From: CAZWVA01 sp964636885
GTDB taxonomy: Bacteria; Desulfobacterota_D; UBA1144; Nemesobacterales; CSP1-2
DNA: 23,855 nt
Reading direction: 5' to 3'
NCBI GenBank assembly: GCA_964636885.1
Contig: CAZWVA010000043.1
Coordinates: forward strand, 1 to 23,855
Shown: positions 1 through 8,276 of the stretch, piece by piece
Layout of the letters: each line of letters opens with the position of its first letter
Numbering within the stretch: the first letter of the stretch is position 1
The notes under the pieces: model-generated
Databases searched by the model: none
Told to the model about the DNA's origin: nothing
Seen by the model: only the letters and a program-made list of their open reading frames with translations
Position numbers and translations under genes: made by a program

Positions 1-135
1 TTCAGACTTATAACCAAAATCGATAAACACGTCTTCCCCATCGATACGCACTACCCTACCTTTAAATACCTTTCCCTTATCGGGAACGCTAAGGGTTTCT
101 TCGAGGAGTTCGGCAAAGTCCTTTTCTTCTTTCAT
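1..135 (-). CDS. rpsA: 30S ribosomal protein S1, N-terminal fragment (cut by window edge)
   Basis: Reading the minus strand from the ATG at 133-135 gives 45 codons, beginning MKEEKDFAELLEETL and continuing into KGKVFKGRVVRIDGEDVFIDFG. That second part is the start of an S1 (OB-fold) RNA-binding domain, with the usual acidic leader before the first repeat. S1 binds mRNA on the small ribosomal subunit and helps initiation. The gene runs off the left edge, so its repeat number cannot be seen. It is the last gene of an aroA-cmk-ispH-rpsA series, 45 bases after ispH. An AGGA lies about ten bases before the start. The identification rests on a short stretch plus the very characteristic gene order. 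Confidence 0.85.
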   Translation of the reverse strand, partial: MKEEKDFAELLEETLSVPDKGKVFKGRVVRIDGEDVFIDFGYKSE

Positions 136-180
136 ATCTTGGATTCCTGTTATATGGGTTTTCTCCCTTTCCTCCTAAAG

Positions 181-1035
181 CTACTCTCTATTTTGAATAC
201 CCTGGAGTATCTCCTCTATGATCCAGGATGGGGTTGAGGCCCCAGCCGTAACCCCGACCGTTTTCCCATCCAGGTCGAGCCCGAGGGAACGGATCTCGTT
301 CACGGTCTCTATCTGATATGTATTCGGGTTTACTTCATGGCATAGCTTTGCGATCTTGGTCGTATTCGAACTGTTCTTCCCGCCTATTACGACCATAACA
401 TCCACCGACTTTGCAAGCTCTATAGCCTCACGCTGCTTGTTGAATATATCGTCACAGATGGTATTAAAGATCTTTATTTCCTCCGTGCTTCTCGCAAGGA
501 ACTCGTCGACGACCTCTCGAAACCTCTCAAAGGCAATAGTGGTCTGTGCGACGATTCCAATCTTTCTCTTTGTAAATACTCCCTCTCCTATTTCCGACTT
601 GTTTTCCACCACTATTATCCTCTCAGGGTCCGCATAGCTCCTAGCCCCTATGATCTCCGGGTGCTTTTTGTCACCTACTATGACGATGAAGTACCCCTCC
701 TCTGAGAGCCTCCTTACGGCGTACTGGAGTTTCTTTACAATGGGGCATGTAAGGTCAACTACATTAAGCCCCTTCTCTTTGGCTGTGCTTACGGTTCCTA
801 CCGGTACACCGTGGGCACGGATGATGACGGTGCCTCTGGAAGTATCTTCGAGCTTCTCGGCAACCTTTATACCCTTTTCTTCCAGGCGCCTTACGACCTG
901 TGGGTTATGGATTATGGGACCTAGGGAATGGACCTCTTCCTTTGAGTTTTCCATAACCTCAAAGGACTTCTTAAGTGCCCTTTCAACGCCAAAGCAGACG
1001 CCAGCTGTCTCCGCCAGTATGATCTTCTTAACCAT
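181..1035 (-). CDS. ispH: 4-hydroxy-3-methylbut-2-enyl diphosphate reductase (IspH/LytB)
   Basis: This cytoplasmic iron-sulfur enzyme makes isopentenyl and dimethylallyl diphosphate in the last step of the MEP isoprenoid pathway. The 284-residue length is normal for the family. The three cysteines that hold the [4Fe-4S] cluster are visible at C14 (TAGVCFGVERA), C97 (VVDLTCPIVKK) and C194 (FNTICDDIF). Other hallmarks are RAHGVP near 73-78, GDKKHPE near 121-127, the catalytic-loop glutamate region AQTT near 163-166, and GVTAGASTPSWIIEE near the C-terminus. The ATG overlaps the end of cmk by eight bases, indicating translational coupling, and rpsA follows. Nothing is missing. Confidence 0.97.
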   Translation of the reverse strand: MVKKIILAETAGVCFGVERALKKSFEVMENSKEEVHSLGPIIHNPQVVRRLEEKGIKVAEKLEDTSRGTVIIRAHGVPVGTVSTAKEKGLNVVDLTCPIVKKLQYAVRRLSEEGYFIVIVGDKKHPEIIGARSYADPERIIVVENKSEIGEGVFTKRKIGIVAQTTIAFERFREVVDEFLARSTEEIKIFNTICDDIFNKQREAIELAKSVDVMVVIGGKNSSNTTKIAKLCHEVNPNTYQIETVNEIRSLGLDLDGKTVGVTAGASTPSWIIEEILQGIQNRE

Positions 1036-1714
1036 TTTGCCCTTTAGATACCTCCATCGTTTTTATCACCATTTCCACTACTTCCTCCGCCGTGAGATCC
1101 GTCGTATCTATTATGACCGCATTCGAAGCGGGATGCAAGGGTGACTCCTCGCGTTCCATGTCCTGCCTGTCCCTTTGTTCAATATCCGCTTTTACCTTCT
1201 CCAAGTCCTCTTTTATTCCGATTTCTTTTAACTGGAGCCACCTTCTCTTCGCCCTTTCTGAAAGGGACGCATCTAAATAGAACTTGAAGTCCGCATCGGG
1301 AAACACGTAGGTTCCCATGTCCCTGCCCTCTACGACTATGTTACCCTTGAGTCCGATTCTCCTCTGCATCCCTTTTAGGACGTCCCTTACGATCTTTTTT
1401 GTGGCGATATGGGAGGAGAGACGGGATATCTCAGGTGTTCTTATCTCTTCCGTTATATCCTCTCTATTTAAAAATACCCTTAAACCGTGATCCGGGGTAT
1501 CCTGGAGGCTGACATGGGACTCAAGGAGTGCATCTCCTATCTTCTTTTCATCATCAGGGTCTATCCCCTTCCTCTTGACCAGAAGCGCGACCGCCCTGTA
1601 CATGGCTCCGGTATCCAGGTATGTGAATCCAAGCCTCTTTGCAACTGCCCTGGCGACCGTTCCCTTCCCCGCCCCTGATGGGCCGTCTATCGTTACGATT
1701 ATGCCCCTTTTCAT
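1028..1714 (-). CDS. cmk: cytidylate kinase
   Basis: This enzyme phosphorylates CMP and dCMP with ATP, feeding CTP and dCTP pools. The 228-residue protein is the standard bacterial size. It has the P-loop GPSGAGKGT at residues 11-19, the CMP-binding DTGAMYRA at about 35-42, VVEGRDMGTYVFPDA near the middle, and the lid-region arginines in SLSERAKRRW. The next gene, ispH, begins inside its last codons, so the two are translationally coupled. A 128-base gap separates it from aroA upstream. That gap shows no gene and no clear terminator, so the operon may be continuous from aroA. Confidence 0.96.
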   Translation of the reverse strand: MKRGIIVTIDGPSGAGKGTVARAVAKRLGFTYLDTGAMYRAVALLVKRKGIDPDDEKKIGDALLESHVSLQDTPDHGLRVFLNREDITEEIRTPEISRLSSHIATKKIVRDVLKGMQRRIGLKGNIVVEGRDMGTYVFPDADFKFYLDASLSERAKRRWLQLKEIGIKEDLEKVKADIEQRDRQDMEREESPLHPASNAVIIDTTDLTAEEVVEMVIKTMEVSKGQNG

Positions 1715-1842
1715 TGCGGTTATTTAGCCACGAATAAACACGAATCTGCAAGAAAGAGATTCAAGATGCAGGATACATGATGCACGATGTGTGACTGATA
1801 AAGTCTCTCGCAGTCGTATTGTGTGTTGCCTTGCCTCCTAAA

Positions 1843-3132
1843 TCAGCTCCTAAGCCTTCTCATTACGTCAAAGAAGCCTGGAAAAGATACAGAAACGCAT
1901 TCGGCGTCCTCGATCTCGGTAATACCACTGGCGCGGGTTCCTGCGACGGCAAGAGCCATTGCGATTCTATGATCTCCCCAGCTTGAACACTTCGCTCCCT
2001 TTAGTGTTTCTTTTCCTCTGATTACCATGCCGTCATCTAGCTCTTCTATATCGGCCCCTAGTTTCTTTAGCTCCGTTGTCATAGCCTTGATCCGATCGGT
2101 CTCTTTTACCCTGAGCTCCCTTGCGTCTCTTATTACTGTTTCCCCCTCCGCAAAGCATGCGGCTACGGCGATTACGGGAAGCTCGTCAATTGTCCTTGGG
2201 ATAACCTCACCCCCTATCTCGGTGGATCTGAGTGTGCTTGACCTCACTATGATGTCTCCTACCGGCTCACCGTTTAGATCCCTCTCGTTCAGGGTTTCCA
2301 TATTGCCCCCCATCCGTTTAAGTATCTCTAAGATACCGGTTCTTTGTGGGTTTATGCCAACCCCTTTTATGAGGATTTCGGAGTTCGGGTTGATGAGGGC
2401 GGCGACTATGAAGAAGGCCGCCGAAGATATGTCGGCAGGAACCAGGATCTCCCCGCCTTTAAGGGTGTTTCCACTCCTTATTCTTACATCCGTCCCATTT
2501 CTTCTAATATCGGCTCCAAAATAGGAAAGCATCCTCTCCGTATGGTCGCGTGTAGGGGTCGGTTCTATAATCTCGGTCTCTCCCTCCGCATAAAGCCCAG
2601 CAAGGAGGAGGGCGGATTTTACCTGGGCGCTTGCTACTGGCAGTTGATACCTTATGGCCGAGAGCCTAGAGCCCTGAATGGCCAAGGGAAGCCTCTTTCC
2701 GTTATCCCTTCCCCAGATCCTTGCCCCCATAAGGGTGAGTGGTTTTACGACCCTTTCCATCGGGCGTGCCCTTAAGTATCTGTCGCCGGTTATCGTGGAA
2801 AAGAAACCCTGGGCACTTAAGATACCGGTTAGGAGTCTTGCCGTTGTTCCCGAATTCCCCGCATCAATCGTATCTTCGGGCTCGCTTAACCCAAAAAGCC
2901 CCCTTCCACTTATCCTGACCGTGTTTTCTTCTATCTCCATAGGTACACCGAGCATCATCATCGTCCTTGCACTTGAAAGGGTGTCATCGCAGTTGAGGAA
3001 CCCTCTGATCTCGGTCTTACCCTCTCCGAGTGATCCTATGATAACCGCCCTGTGAGAGATGGACTTATCCCCTGGGGGGATAAACTCTCCCCTTAGAGGA
3101 GTGGAATCCGCTTTAATGATTTCGCTTGACAC
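1843..3132 (-). CDS. aroA: 3-phosphoshikimate 1-carboxyvinyltransferase (EPSP synthase)
   Basis: This enzyme joins shikimate-3-phosphate and phosphoenolpyruvate to make EPSP, the sixth step of the shikimate pathway to aromatic amino acids. The 429 residues cover the full two-domain fold. Visible motifs are PPGDKSISHRA at 19-29 (substrate-binding Lys/Ser), DAGNSGTTARLLTG near 90, the RPMERVVKPL loop, RTIDELPVIAVAACFAEGET with the catalytic acid, and ELRVKETDRIKAM. The reading frame opens at GTG (3130-3132). No strong ribosome-binding site is obvious, but starting later would remove the substrate-binding loop. It follows msrAB by 62 bases and precedes cmk, as in many deltaproteobacteria. Confidence 0.96.
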   Translation of the reverse strand: MSSEIIKADSTPLRGEFIPPGDKSISHRAVIIGSLGEGKTEIRGFLNCDDTLSSARTMMMLGVPMEIEENTVRISGRGLFGLSEPEDTIDAGNSGTTARLLTGILSAQGFFSTITGDRYLRARPMERVVKPLTLMGARIWGRDNGKRLPLAIQGSRLSAIRYQLPVASAQVKSALLLAGLYAEGETEIIEPTPTRDHTERMLSYFGADIRRNGTDVRIRSGNTLKGGEILVPADISSAAFFIVAALINPNSEILIKGVGINPQRTGILEILKRMGGNMETLNERDLNGEPVGDIIVRSSTLRSTEIGGEVIPRTIDELPVIAVAACFAEGETVIRDARELRVKETDRIKAMTTELKKLGADIEELDDGMVIRGKETLKGAKCSSWGDHRIAMALAVAGTRASGITEIEDAECVSVSFPGFFDVMRRLRS

Positions 3133-3194
3133 AGGATTAGAAAGTTACCATCTCTCTACGGACTGGACAAGGAGGGGATCCATTTCGTCGGTCC

Positions 3195-4244
3195 TCATTT
3201 TTCAAAGAGTTTTTTATACTCGCCATAACCCTCCTTTTCCAGCTCCTCTTCTGGAATGAAGCGAAGGGATGCGGAGTTTATACAGTAGCGGAGTCCAGTT
3301 GGAGGTGGACCGTCGTCAAAGACGTGGCCGAGGTGGGAATCCCCGTGCTTACTCCTAACCTCTTTCCTTACCGTAAGGAGGCCCCTGTCTTCCTTTTCCA
3401 CTATGTTTTCTGGTCGAATGGGTTTGGTGAAGCTTGGCCACCCCGTACCGGAATCGAACTTATCGAGTGAGCTAAATAGGGGTTCTCCGGAAACGACATC
3501 AACGTATATACCGTCCCTGCGATTATCCCAGTATTCGTTCTGAAACGGTCTCTCGGTGTACCCTTCCTGTGTGACCTTGTATTGTAGCGGGGTTAGTCTT
3601 TTTCTTAGCTCTTCTTGACTCGGCCTCTTGTATCTTTCGTCTATTGTATTGGATTTTACTTGCATATCGTTCCCCCATACCCTTTTTAGGAATTGATCAC
3701 GACCCGATCTATACCTGTAATACTTATATCTTATTGGATTCTTTTTATAGAAATCCTGGTGGTATTCCTCCGCCCTATAGAACTCCCCGACTTTAACGAT
3801 CTCCGTAACGATTGGTTTTTCGAATCTTCCGGATCTCTCGATCTCCTCTTTTGATCCTTCGGCCAGTCTTCTCTGTTCGTCGTTATGGTAGAAGATGACC
3901 GTTCTATACTGCTTGCCCCTATCGACGAATTGTCCGTCAGGGTCGGTTGGATCGATCTGCCTCCAGAAGACCTGTAGGAGCTCCGAATAGCTTATCTTTG
4001 AAGGGTCGTATGTGATCTGAATGGCCTCCACATGGCCTGTGGTTCCGGAGGATACCTCCTCGTATGTCGGGTTCCCTTTATACCCTCCTGTATAGCCCGC
4101 TACCACCTCGGTAACGCCACCCAGTTTCTCAAAAGGGGGCTCCATACACCAGAAACAGCCCCCGGCAAAGGTGGCCTTTTTGACTCTTACATCCGTATAG
4201 GGGCTGGATTGCATTATTAGGAGTAGTATGACTAATGATAGCAT
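3195..4244 (-). CDS. msrAB: exported peptide-methionine sulfoxide reductase, MsrA-MsrB fusion
   Basis: This repair enzyme reduces both stereoisomers of oxidised methionine. The first half is MsrA, with the catalytic motif GGCFWCMEPPFE and the HVEAIQITYDP, RGKQYRT and AEEYHQDF segments. The second half is MsrB, with RPFQNEYWDN, FDSGTGWPSF, HLGHVFDDGPPPTGLRYCINSASLRF and its catalytic cysteine in RYCIN. The paired CxxC zinc sites found in some MsrB proteins are absent. The frame is open back to a TTG at 4271, but the ATG at 4242-4244 has a good ribosome-binding site (GGAAGGAG, about seven bases away) and was chosen. The protein then opens with a short hydrophobic segment, MLSLVILLLIMQSS, suggesting export or membrane anchoring, as for periplasmic MsrAB. 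It lies upstream of aroA. Confidence 0.93.
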   Translation of the reverse strand: MLSLVILLLIMQSSPYTDVRVKKATFAGGCFWCMEPPFEKLGGVTEVVAGYTGGYKGNPTYEEVSSGTTGHVEAIQITYDPSKISYSELLQVFWRQIDPTDPDGQFVDRGKQYRTVIFYHNDEQRRLAEGSKEEIERSGRFEKPIVTEIVKVGEFYRAEEYHQDFYKKNPIRYKYYRYRSGRDQFLKRVWGNDMQVKSNTIDERYKRPSQEELRKRLTPLQYKVTQEGYTERPFQNEYWDNRRDGIYVDVVSGEPLFSSLDKFDSGTGWPSFTKPIRPENIVEKEDRGLLTVRKEVRSKHGDSHLGHVFDDGPPPTGLRYCINSASLRFIPEEELEKEGYGEYKKLFEK

Positions 4245-4363
4245 ATCCGTTCTCCTTCCCGTGTTTATCAATAAGATGATAAAATGGGAAATCGGGTTTC
4301 AAAAAGGGGATGGGGGCATATACCTTGATTGAGCTGGCCTGCCGATTCCATAACCGAATTAAA

Positions 4364-4972
4364 CTATAGCTCAAGAGCCCGGTAACTAGGCCTCGATTTT
4401 ATCCTTTCTATCCAATCCATTACGTTTTTAAATTCGGGGGATATTTGAATGCCAAGCGAGTCTAGGGTTGCAATCCTAGGAGTAAAGGCTACATCAGCAA
4501 GGCTGTAGGCTCCGGCCAGGTAATCGCGCCCCTCAAGCTCCTGGTTTAAACGACCGATGTGCTCATTAATCTCTTTCCTGCTCTTTTCTATCAGTTCGCC
4601 GTTTCGCCTGTCTTCAGGCCTAAAAGTCGTCTCGAAATAGACGTTAAACCATGGGGTATGAAAACGGGTCTCGCAGAAATCCACTAGAAGCCTCACCCTG
4701 GCCCTATCGGATGGATGAGAGGGCATGAGCGGCGGGTCTGGATACATCTCGTCCAGGTATTCGTTTATTATGGATGATTCGTAGATCACGGAACCGTTAT
4801 CAACGAGAACGGGGACCTTTCCATAGGGGTTGAGTTTCAAAAACCATTCCTTCTTTTGCTCCCCCTTTCTAAGGTCTACATGGATCCTTTCGTATTCGAT
4901 CCCCTTTTCGGCAAGGGCTACTCTTACCTTTCGGCAGAAGGGGCATTGCGCATAGTCATAGAGCCTTATCAT
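4364..4972 (-). CDS. glutathione S-transferase-like protein with CPFC active site
   Basis: This is a soluble thioredoxin-fold protein of the GST superfamily. Residues 1-80 form the N-terminal domain: MIRLYDYAQCPFCRKVRVAL with a CPFC redox-type motif at 10-13, then NPYGKVPVLVDNG with the cis-proline and YESSIINEYLDE with the glutathione-contacting Glu-Ser. The rest is a helical C-terminal domain ending in RIKSRPSYRALEL, with YLAGAYSLADVAF as the usual N-capping motif. The frame is open to 5062, but the 30 extra residues have no fold counterpart and overlap a promoter-like sequence for the btu operon, so the ATG at 4970-4972 is preferred. The cysteine pair suggests glutaredoxin- or omega-like chemistry; the substrate is unknown. 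Confidence 0.85.
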   Translation of the reverse strand: MIRLYDYAQCPFCRKVRVALAEKGIEYERIHVDLRKGEQKKEWFLKLNPYGKVPVLVDNGSVIYESSIINEYLDEMYPDPPLMPSHPSDRARVRLLVDFCETRFHTPWFNVYFETTFRPEDRRNGELIEKSRKEINEHIGRLNQELEGRDYLAGAYSLADVAFTPRIATLDSLGIQISPEFKNVMDWIERIKSRPSYRALEL

Positions 4973-5028
4973 AGTGTAGTAGTATACCAGTTTCTCATTG
5001 TGTGGTATTGAAGCCGTCGCCTCTAACC

Positions 5029-5057
5029 TTGATTCAGGTGGTAAGAAAGGGTATTTT
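5029..5057 (+). promoter_or_regulatory. sigma-70 type promoter for the B12-riboswitch transcript
   Basis: TTGATT (5029-5034) and TATTTT (5052-5057) are separated by 17 bases. A start near 5064 would place the riboswitch a short distance into the transcript, as expected. The match to consensus is moderate; inferred from sequence only. Confidence 0.5.
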
Positions 5058-5091
5058 ATCATCTGCGTTAACTAGTTCTTTAAATAACCTA

Positions 5092-5265
5092 GACCCTTAA
5101 GTGCCGATTTATGGCTTAAAAGGGAAATCCGGTGTGAGTCCGGTGCAGCCCCGCTGCTGTGAGTAGCCGTTATAGGTCTTTGCACTATGCCACTGGTATC
5201 ATTTCTATTATTCCGGGAAGGCGCGAAGACCGGGGGCTACAAGCCAGAAGACCTGCTTGAGAGTC
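5092..5265 (+). ncRNA. cobalamin riboswitch
   Basis: This adenosylcobalamin-type aptamer sits in the leader of the B12 import operon. The hallmark pieces are in order: AAAAGGGAA with the flanking CCGGTG/TCCGGTGCAGCCCCGC arm (5118-5154), CTGTGA after it, a GCCACTG element near 5189-5195, GGGAAGGCGCGAAGACCGG (5214-5232), and the B12-box-like AGCCAGAAGACCTGC (5242-5256). A closing P1 stem can be drawn between GACCCTTAAG (5092-5101) and CTTGAGAGTC (5256-5265), with nine of ten positions pairing. The btuF ribosome-binding site follows about 70 bases later. Bound B12 is expected to switch the operon off. Confidence 0.96.
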
Positions 5266-5283
5266 CAGATTTCACTTGTCTTC

Positions 5284-5348
5284 GAGGGAAGAAGGTGATG
5301 CGTTCCCCCCTTGGGAAGGTTTCCCTCTTCTTTCGAGGAGGGGATTCG
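5284..5348 (+). promoter_or_regulatory. probable riboswitch expression platform before btuF
   Basis: The stretch between the aptamer and the btuF start can form competing hairpins. GAGGGAA (5284-5290) can pair with TTCCCTC (5321-5327). Alternatively TTCCC (5303-5307) can pair with GGGAA (5313-5317), or GGGAA (5313-5317) with TTCCC (5321-5325). The C-rich run 5305-5310 lies close to the G-rich ribosome-binding site (AGGAGGGG, about 5336-5343). No hairpin ends in a clear U run, so control of translation is more likely than termination. Pairings were drawn by eye. Confidence 0.45.
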
Positions 5349-6251
5349 ATGAAAAAACCCTTTCTAGTTTGCTTGTCCTTCATTATAATACCTCTCTTTG
5401 GTGTTTCCCATTCGGAGCAATTCCCTAAAAGGATCGTTTCGCTCTCCCCGAACATAACGGAGATCCTCTACGGACTCGGGGCATGGGAAAGCGTCGTCGG
5501 GGTAACGCTTTATTCTGACTTTCCCCCGGAGGCAAGGAACATCCCGAAGATCGGCGGATGGGTAGATCCAAACCTGGAGGCGATAGTGGCCCTAAATCCC
5601 GATCTCGTTATAATGATAGAGGATCAAAACAGGATCTTCGGTAGTAGGATCAGGGATCTGGGGTTAAAAACGCTCTCTCTCGATTGCAATAACTCGATTG
5701 GAGATATACTGGATTCCATATGGAGCATAGGTAAGGCTTTGGGTAAGGAGAGGGAAGCCAGAAGGCTCATAGAGAATGTCGAGTCAAGTCTTGAAGGGGT
5801 TAAGGCAAAGGTTAAAGGTGTCCGCCCGAGGAGGGTCCTCTTTGTTGTGGGGAGAAACCCTGGGGCGCTAGAGGATATCTATGCGATAGGCAAGACGGGT
5901 TTTATAAATGAAATAATAACAATAGCGGGCGGCGAAAACGTCATAGATAGCGATAGGATGGCGGTAAAGATCTCAAAGGAAGCGGTTCTTTCTCTGAACC
6001 CGGATGTCATAGTAGAGGTGAATCACGAAGGTGATGACAGAAGGGGCGAGGTTCTTAGGGTTTGGGGTGAGCTTAAAGAGGTCTCTGCCGTAAAAAACGG
6101 CGGTGTCCACATCGTATCAAGCACGGTACTACTCCATCCGAGCCAGAGGATAGTGGAGGGAGCTGGGATTCTGGCTAAGATCTTCCATCCAGAGGTCTTT
6201 GAAGTGTATGGGAGTGGTGAGACAAGGGTTGGCAAAAGTGAACACCGATGA
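5349..6251 (+). CDS. btuF: vitamin B12 ABC transporter, periplasmic substrate-binding protein
   Basis: This class III periplasmic binding protein captures cobalamin and delivers it to the BtuCD importer. The ATG at 5349 was chosen because AGGAGG sits just upstream and the protein then begins with a textbook signal peptide (MKKPFLVCLSFIIIPLFGVSHS). Upstream in-frame codons lie inside the riboswitch. The 300-residue protein has the typical start RIVSLSPNITEILYGLGAWESVVGVT, then YSDFPPEARNIPKIGGWVDPNLEAIVALNPDLVI, and the second lobe with KISKEAVLSLNPDVIVEVNHE. There is no lipobox cysteine at the cleavage site, so it is probably soluble in the periplasm. The riboswitch and the two following genes support B12 over haem or iron-siderophore as ligand. 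Confidence 0.9.
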   Translation: MKKPFLVCLSFIIIPLFGVSHSEQFPKRIVSLSPNITEILYGLGAWESVVGVTLYSDFPPEARNIPKIGGWVDPNLEAIVALNPDLVIMIEDQNRIFGSRIRDLGLKTLSLDCNNSIGDILDSIWSIGKALGKEREARRLIENVESSLEGVKAKVKGVRPRRVLFVVGRNPGALEDIYAIGKTGFINEIITIAGGENVIDSDRMAVKISKEAVLSLNPDVIVEVNHEGDDRRGEVLRVWGELKEVSAVKNGGVHIVSSTVLLHPSQRIVEGAGILAKIFHPEVFEVYGSGETRVGKSEHR

Positions 6252-6338
6252 AAGAATCCCGCTTTTAACACGGGGTCACAGAGGACTTTTAGGAAAAGGA
6301 CTCTCCAAACCCGTTGTTCTCCTTGGCCTTATATACAC

Positions 6339-7112
6339 ATGGAAAGGATAATCGAAGGAGAGAGGATAAGGTTCTCCTACGACGGGGTAGAGGTTCTAAA
6401 GGGGATCGATATCTCCATAAGAAGGGGAAGTATAGTAGGGCTTCTCGGTGCGAATGGTGCCGGGAAATCGACGCTCCTCAAGGTCCTCTCCGGAATACTG
6501 AGTCCAAAGAGCGGAAGGCTACTCTATAGGGGCAAGGAGTTAAAGGGATTGGATAAAAGGGAAATCGCTAGGAGAATCGCCTATATACCCCAGAACTCGG
6601 CATTCGGTTTTCCATTTAGCGTTTCCGAGGTCGTGCTTATGGGAAGGGCGCCTTACGTTGGAAGGTTCGAGTTTGAAAGGGAGAGTGACTGGGAAGTCGC
6701 CCTTTATGCCATGGAAACAGTGGGGATAACCCATCTTAAGGACAGGCTCGTTACCGAGATTTCGGGGGGTGAGAGGCAGCTCGCTTCCATTGCCCGTGCC
6801 CTGGCTCAGGAGCCAGAGGTCATGATCCTAGATGAGCCCGCAACATTTCTCGATGTTAAGCATAAAACCGAGGTTATGAGACTCCTAAAGAGGCTAAAGG
6901 AGGAAAGGGGGATCTCGGTCATTGCCGCAACACACGATGTATTCTCCGCCCTTTTTTATTTCGATGAGATCGTAATGTTAAAGGAAGGGAGTGTATTTGC
7001 CGAGGGGTGCAGCGAAGAGGTGCTTAGGGAAGATGTCCTCTCTGCCGTCTACGGAATAGAGGTTAGGGTAAAAAAGGAAGACGGAAGGGTACTCGTTCTT
7101 CCGGTGGAATAG
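6339..7112 (+). CDS. btuD: vitamin B12 ABC transporter, ATP-binding protein
   Basis: This is the cytoplasmic ATPase of the importer, 257 residues, normal for the FecE/BtuD family. It shows Walker A GANGAGKS at 37-44, the Q-loop glutamine in YIPQNSAF near 85, the family signature ISGGERQ at 141-147, Walker B VMILDEP at 161-167 and the switch histidine in AATHDV at 199. PFSVSEVVLMGRAPYVG after the Q-loop is typical of siderophore/B12 ATPases. The ATG at 6339 has only a weak ribosome-binding site. It lies 87 bases after btuF and nine bases before btuC, so all three genes should share the riboswitch-controlled transcript. Confidence 0.92.
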   Translation: MERIIEGERIRFSYDGVEVLKGIDISIRRGSIVGLLGANGAGKSTLLKVLSGILSPKSGRLLYRGKELKGLDKREIARRIAYIPQNSAFGFPFSVSEVVLMGRAPYVGRFEFERESDWEVALYAMETVGITHLKDRLVTEISGGERQLASIARALAQEPEVMILDEPATFLDVKHKTEVMRLLKRLKEERGISVIAATHDVFSALFYFDEIVMLKEGSVFAEGCSEEVLREDVLSAVYGIEVRVKKEDGRVLVLPVE

Positions 7113-7121
7113 ATAAATAGA

Positions 7122-8123
7122 ATGAACGCAAAAAAGAGGCTTGTGATCTCCTTTGAGTTGCTTTTCCTCTTATGGGTTCTTGTAGCCGGTATAGGTGTAT
7201 CTGTGGGAACCTATGACCTGAATCCGATTAAGGTGCTTCTCTCAGGCGATGAACCATCAAGAACGGTTCTTCTAAGTATCAGGGTCCCCAGGGTGCTTAT
7301 GGCAACGGTGGCAGGGGGGACGCTCGCCATATCGGGTGCCGCGCTTCAGGCGCTTTTTAGAAACCCTCTTGCCTCACCCTTTACCCTCGGTGTCTCAGGT
7401 GGGGCATCGCTCGGTGCCCTTACCGCCATAAGGTTGGGGTTTGCAGAGGGTCTTTTTGGATTTTCATCTGTATCCGTCTTTGCTTTTCTCTTCTCGATCT
7501 TTACCATGTTCTTTGTCTATTCGGTATCCAAGGTGCGCGGGGTCGTAGCTACGGGAAGACTCCTCCTTGCCGGGGTTGTGGCGAACTTTCTATATTCAGC
7601 CCTTATCCTCTTTATACAGTTCTTCTCAGACTTTACCCAGTCACTTCAGACGATGAGGTGGATTATGGGAAGCCTCGATGTTGTTGGGTTCGATTCGGTA
7701 TGGAAGGCCCTTCCTTTTACGGTTCCCGGATGCGTGATTCTCCTTTCCATAGCGAAGGATATGAATCTATTCGCCCTAGGGGACGACGTTGCCTCCTCCC
7801 TTGGGGTAGACGTGGATAGAATGGAGAAGACGATCTACTTTGCTACCTCCCTTGCCGCAAGCTCGGTGATCTCGATAACCGGTCCCATTGGGTTTGTGGG
7901 GCTTATAATCCCTCATGTCCTCAGGATGATTGTTGGGGCGGATAACCGAATCGTTCTTCCCTGCTCATTCCTCCTCGGAGCCTCTTTCCTTACGGCAGCG
8001 GATACGCTTTCAAGAACGGTCTTCTCCCCTGTGGAGATCCCGGTTGGTATTGTTACCGCCTCGATTGGAGGGTTGTTTTTCCTATGGCTTCTCATGAGGA
8101 CAAAGAAGGAGGTCATAGTTTAA
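7122..8123 (+). CDS. btuC: vitamin B12 ABC transporter, permease
   Basis: This FecCD-family inner-membrane permease is 333 residues, with many hydrophobic segments consistent with the usual ten helices. Family motifs include LLSIRVPRVLMATVAGGTLAISGAALQALFRNPLASPFTLGVSGGASLGA near the first third, and SSVISITGPIGFVGLIIPHVLRMIVGADNR in the ATPase-coupling region. It starts nine bases after btuD and completes an F-D-C gene order. No outer-membrane receptor (btuB) is visible here. The operon ends 56 bases before an insertion sequence, and no convincing terminator lies in that interval. Confidence 0.92.
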   Translation: MNAKKRLVISFELLFLLWVLVAGIGVSVGTYDLNPIKVLLSGDEPSRTVLLSIRVPRVLMATVAGGTLAISGAALQALFRNPLASPFTLGVSGGASLGALTAIRLGFAEGLFGFSSVSVFAFLFSIFTMFFVYSVSKVRGVVATGRLLLAGVVANFLYSALILFIQFFSDFTQSLQTMRWIMGSLDVVGFDSVWKALPFTVPGCVILLSIAKDMNLFALGDDVASSLGVDVDRMEKTIYFATSLAASSVISITGPIGFVGLIIPHVLRMIVGADNRIVLPCSFLLGASFLTAADTLSRTVFSPVEIPVGIVTASIGGLFFLWLLMRTKKEVIV

Positions 8124-8179
8124 TTACCTAGAAGGAAAATCCCACAGAATCCCGAAATTCTCTTCCTCTCAAAGCGGAG

Positions 8180-8197
8180 CTGACCGCTTATCACTTT
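8180..8197 (+). repeat. left terminal inverted repeat of the IS
   Basis: CTGACCG, two variable bases, then TATCACTTT. The same sequence on the opposite strand ends the element at 9313-9330. Confidence 0.8.
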
Positions 8198-8276
8198 TTG
8201 GGTGAGGTATAGAAGGAGCACACGATTCTGCTTAATCTTTTAGGGATTCACCTATTTCCCAAAAGGAGGAGAACCA

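Noticed and set aside
1715..1842. A small gene or promoter between aroA and cmk
   Set aside because: Frames are short without ribosome-binding sites, and no convincing promoter pair was found.
5187..5348. In-frame extension of btuF by 54 codons starting at 5187
   Set aside because: It lies within the riboswitch and its expression platform; the ATG at 5349 has an AGGAGG site and a proper signal peptide.
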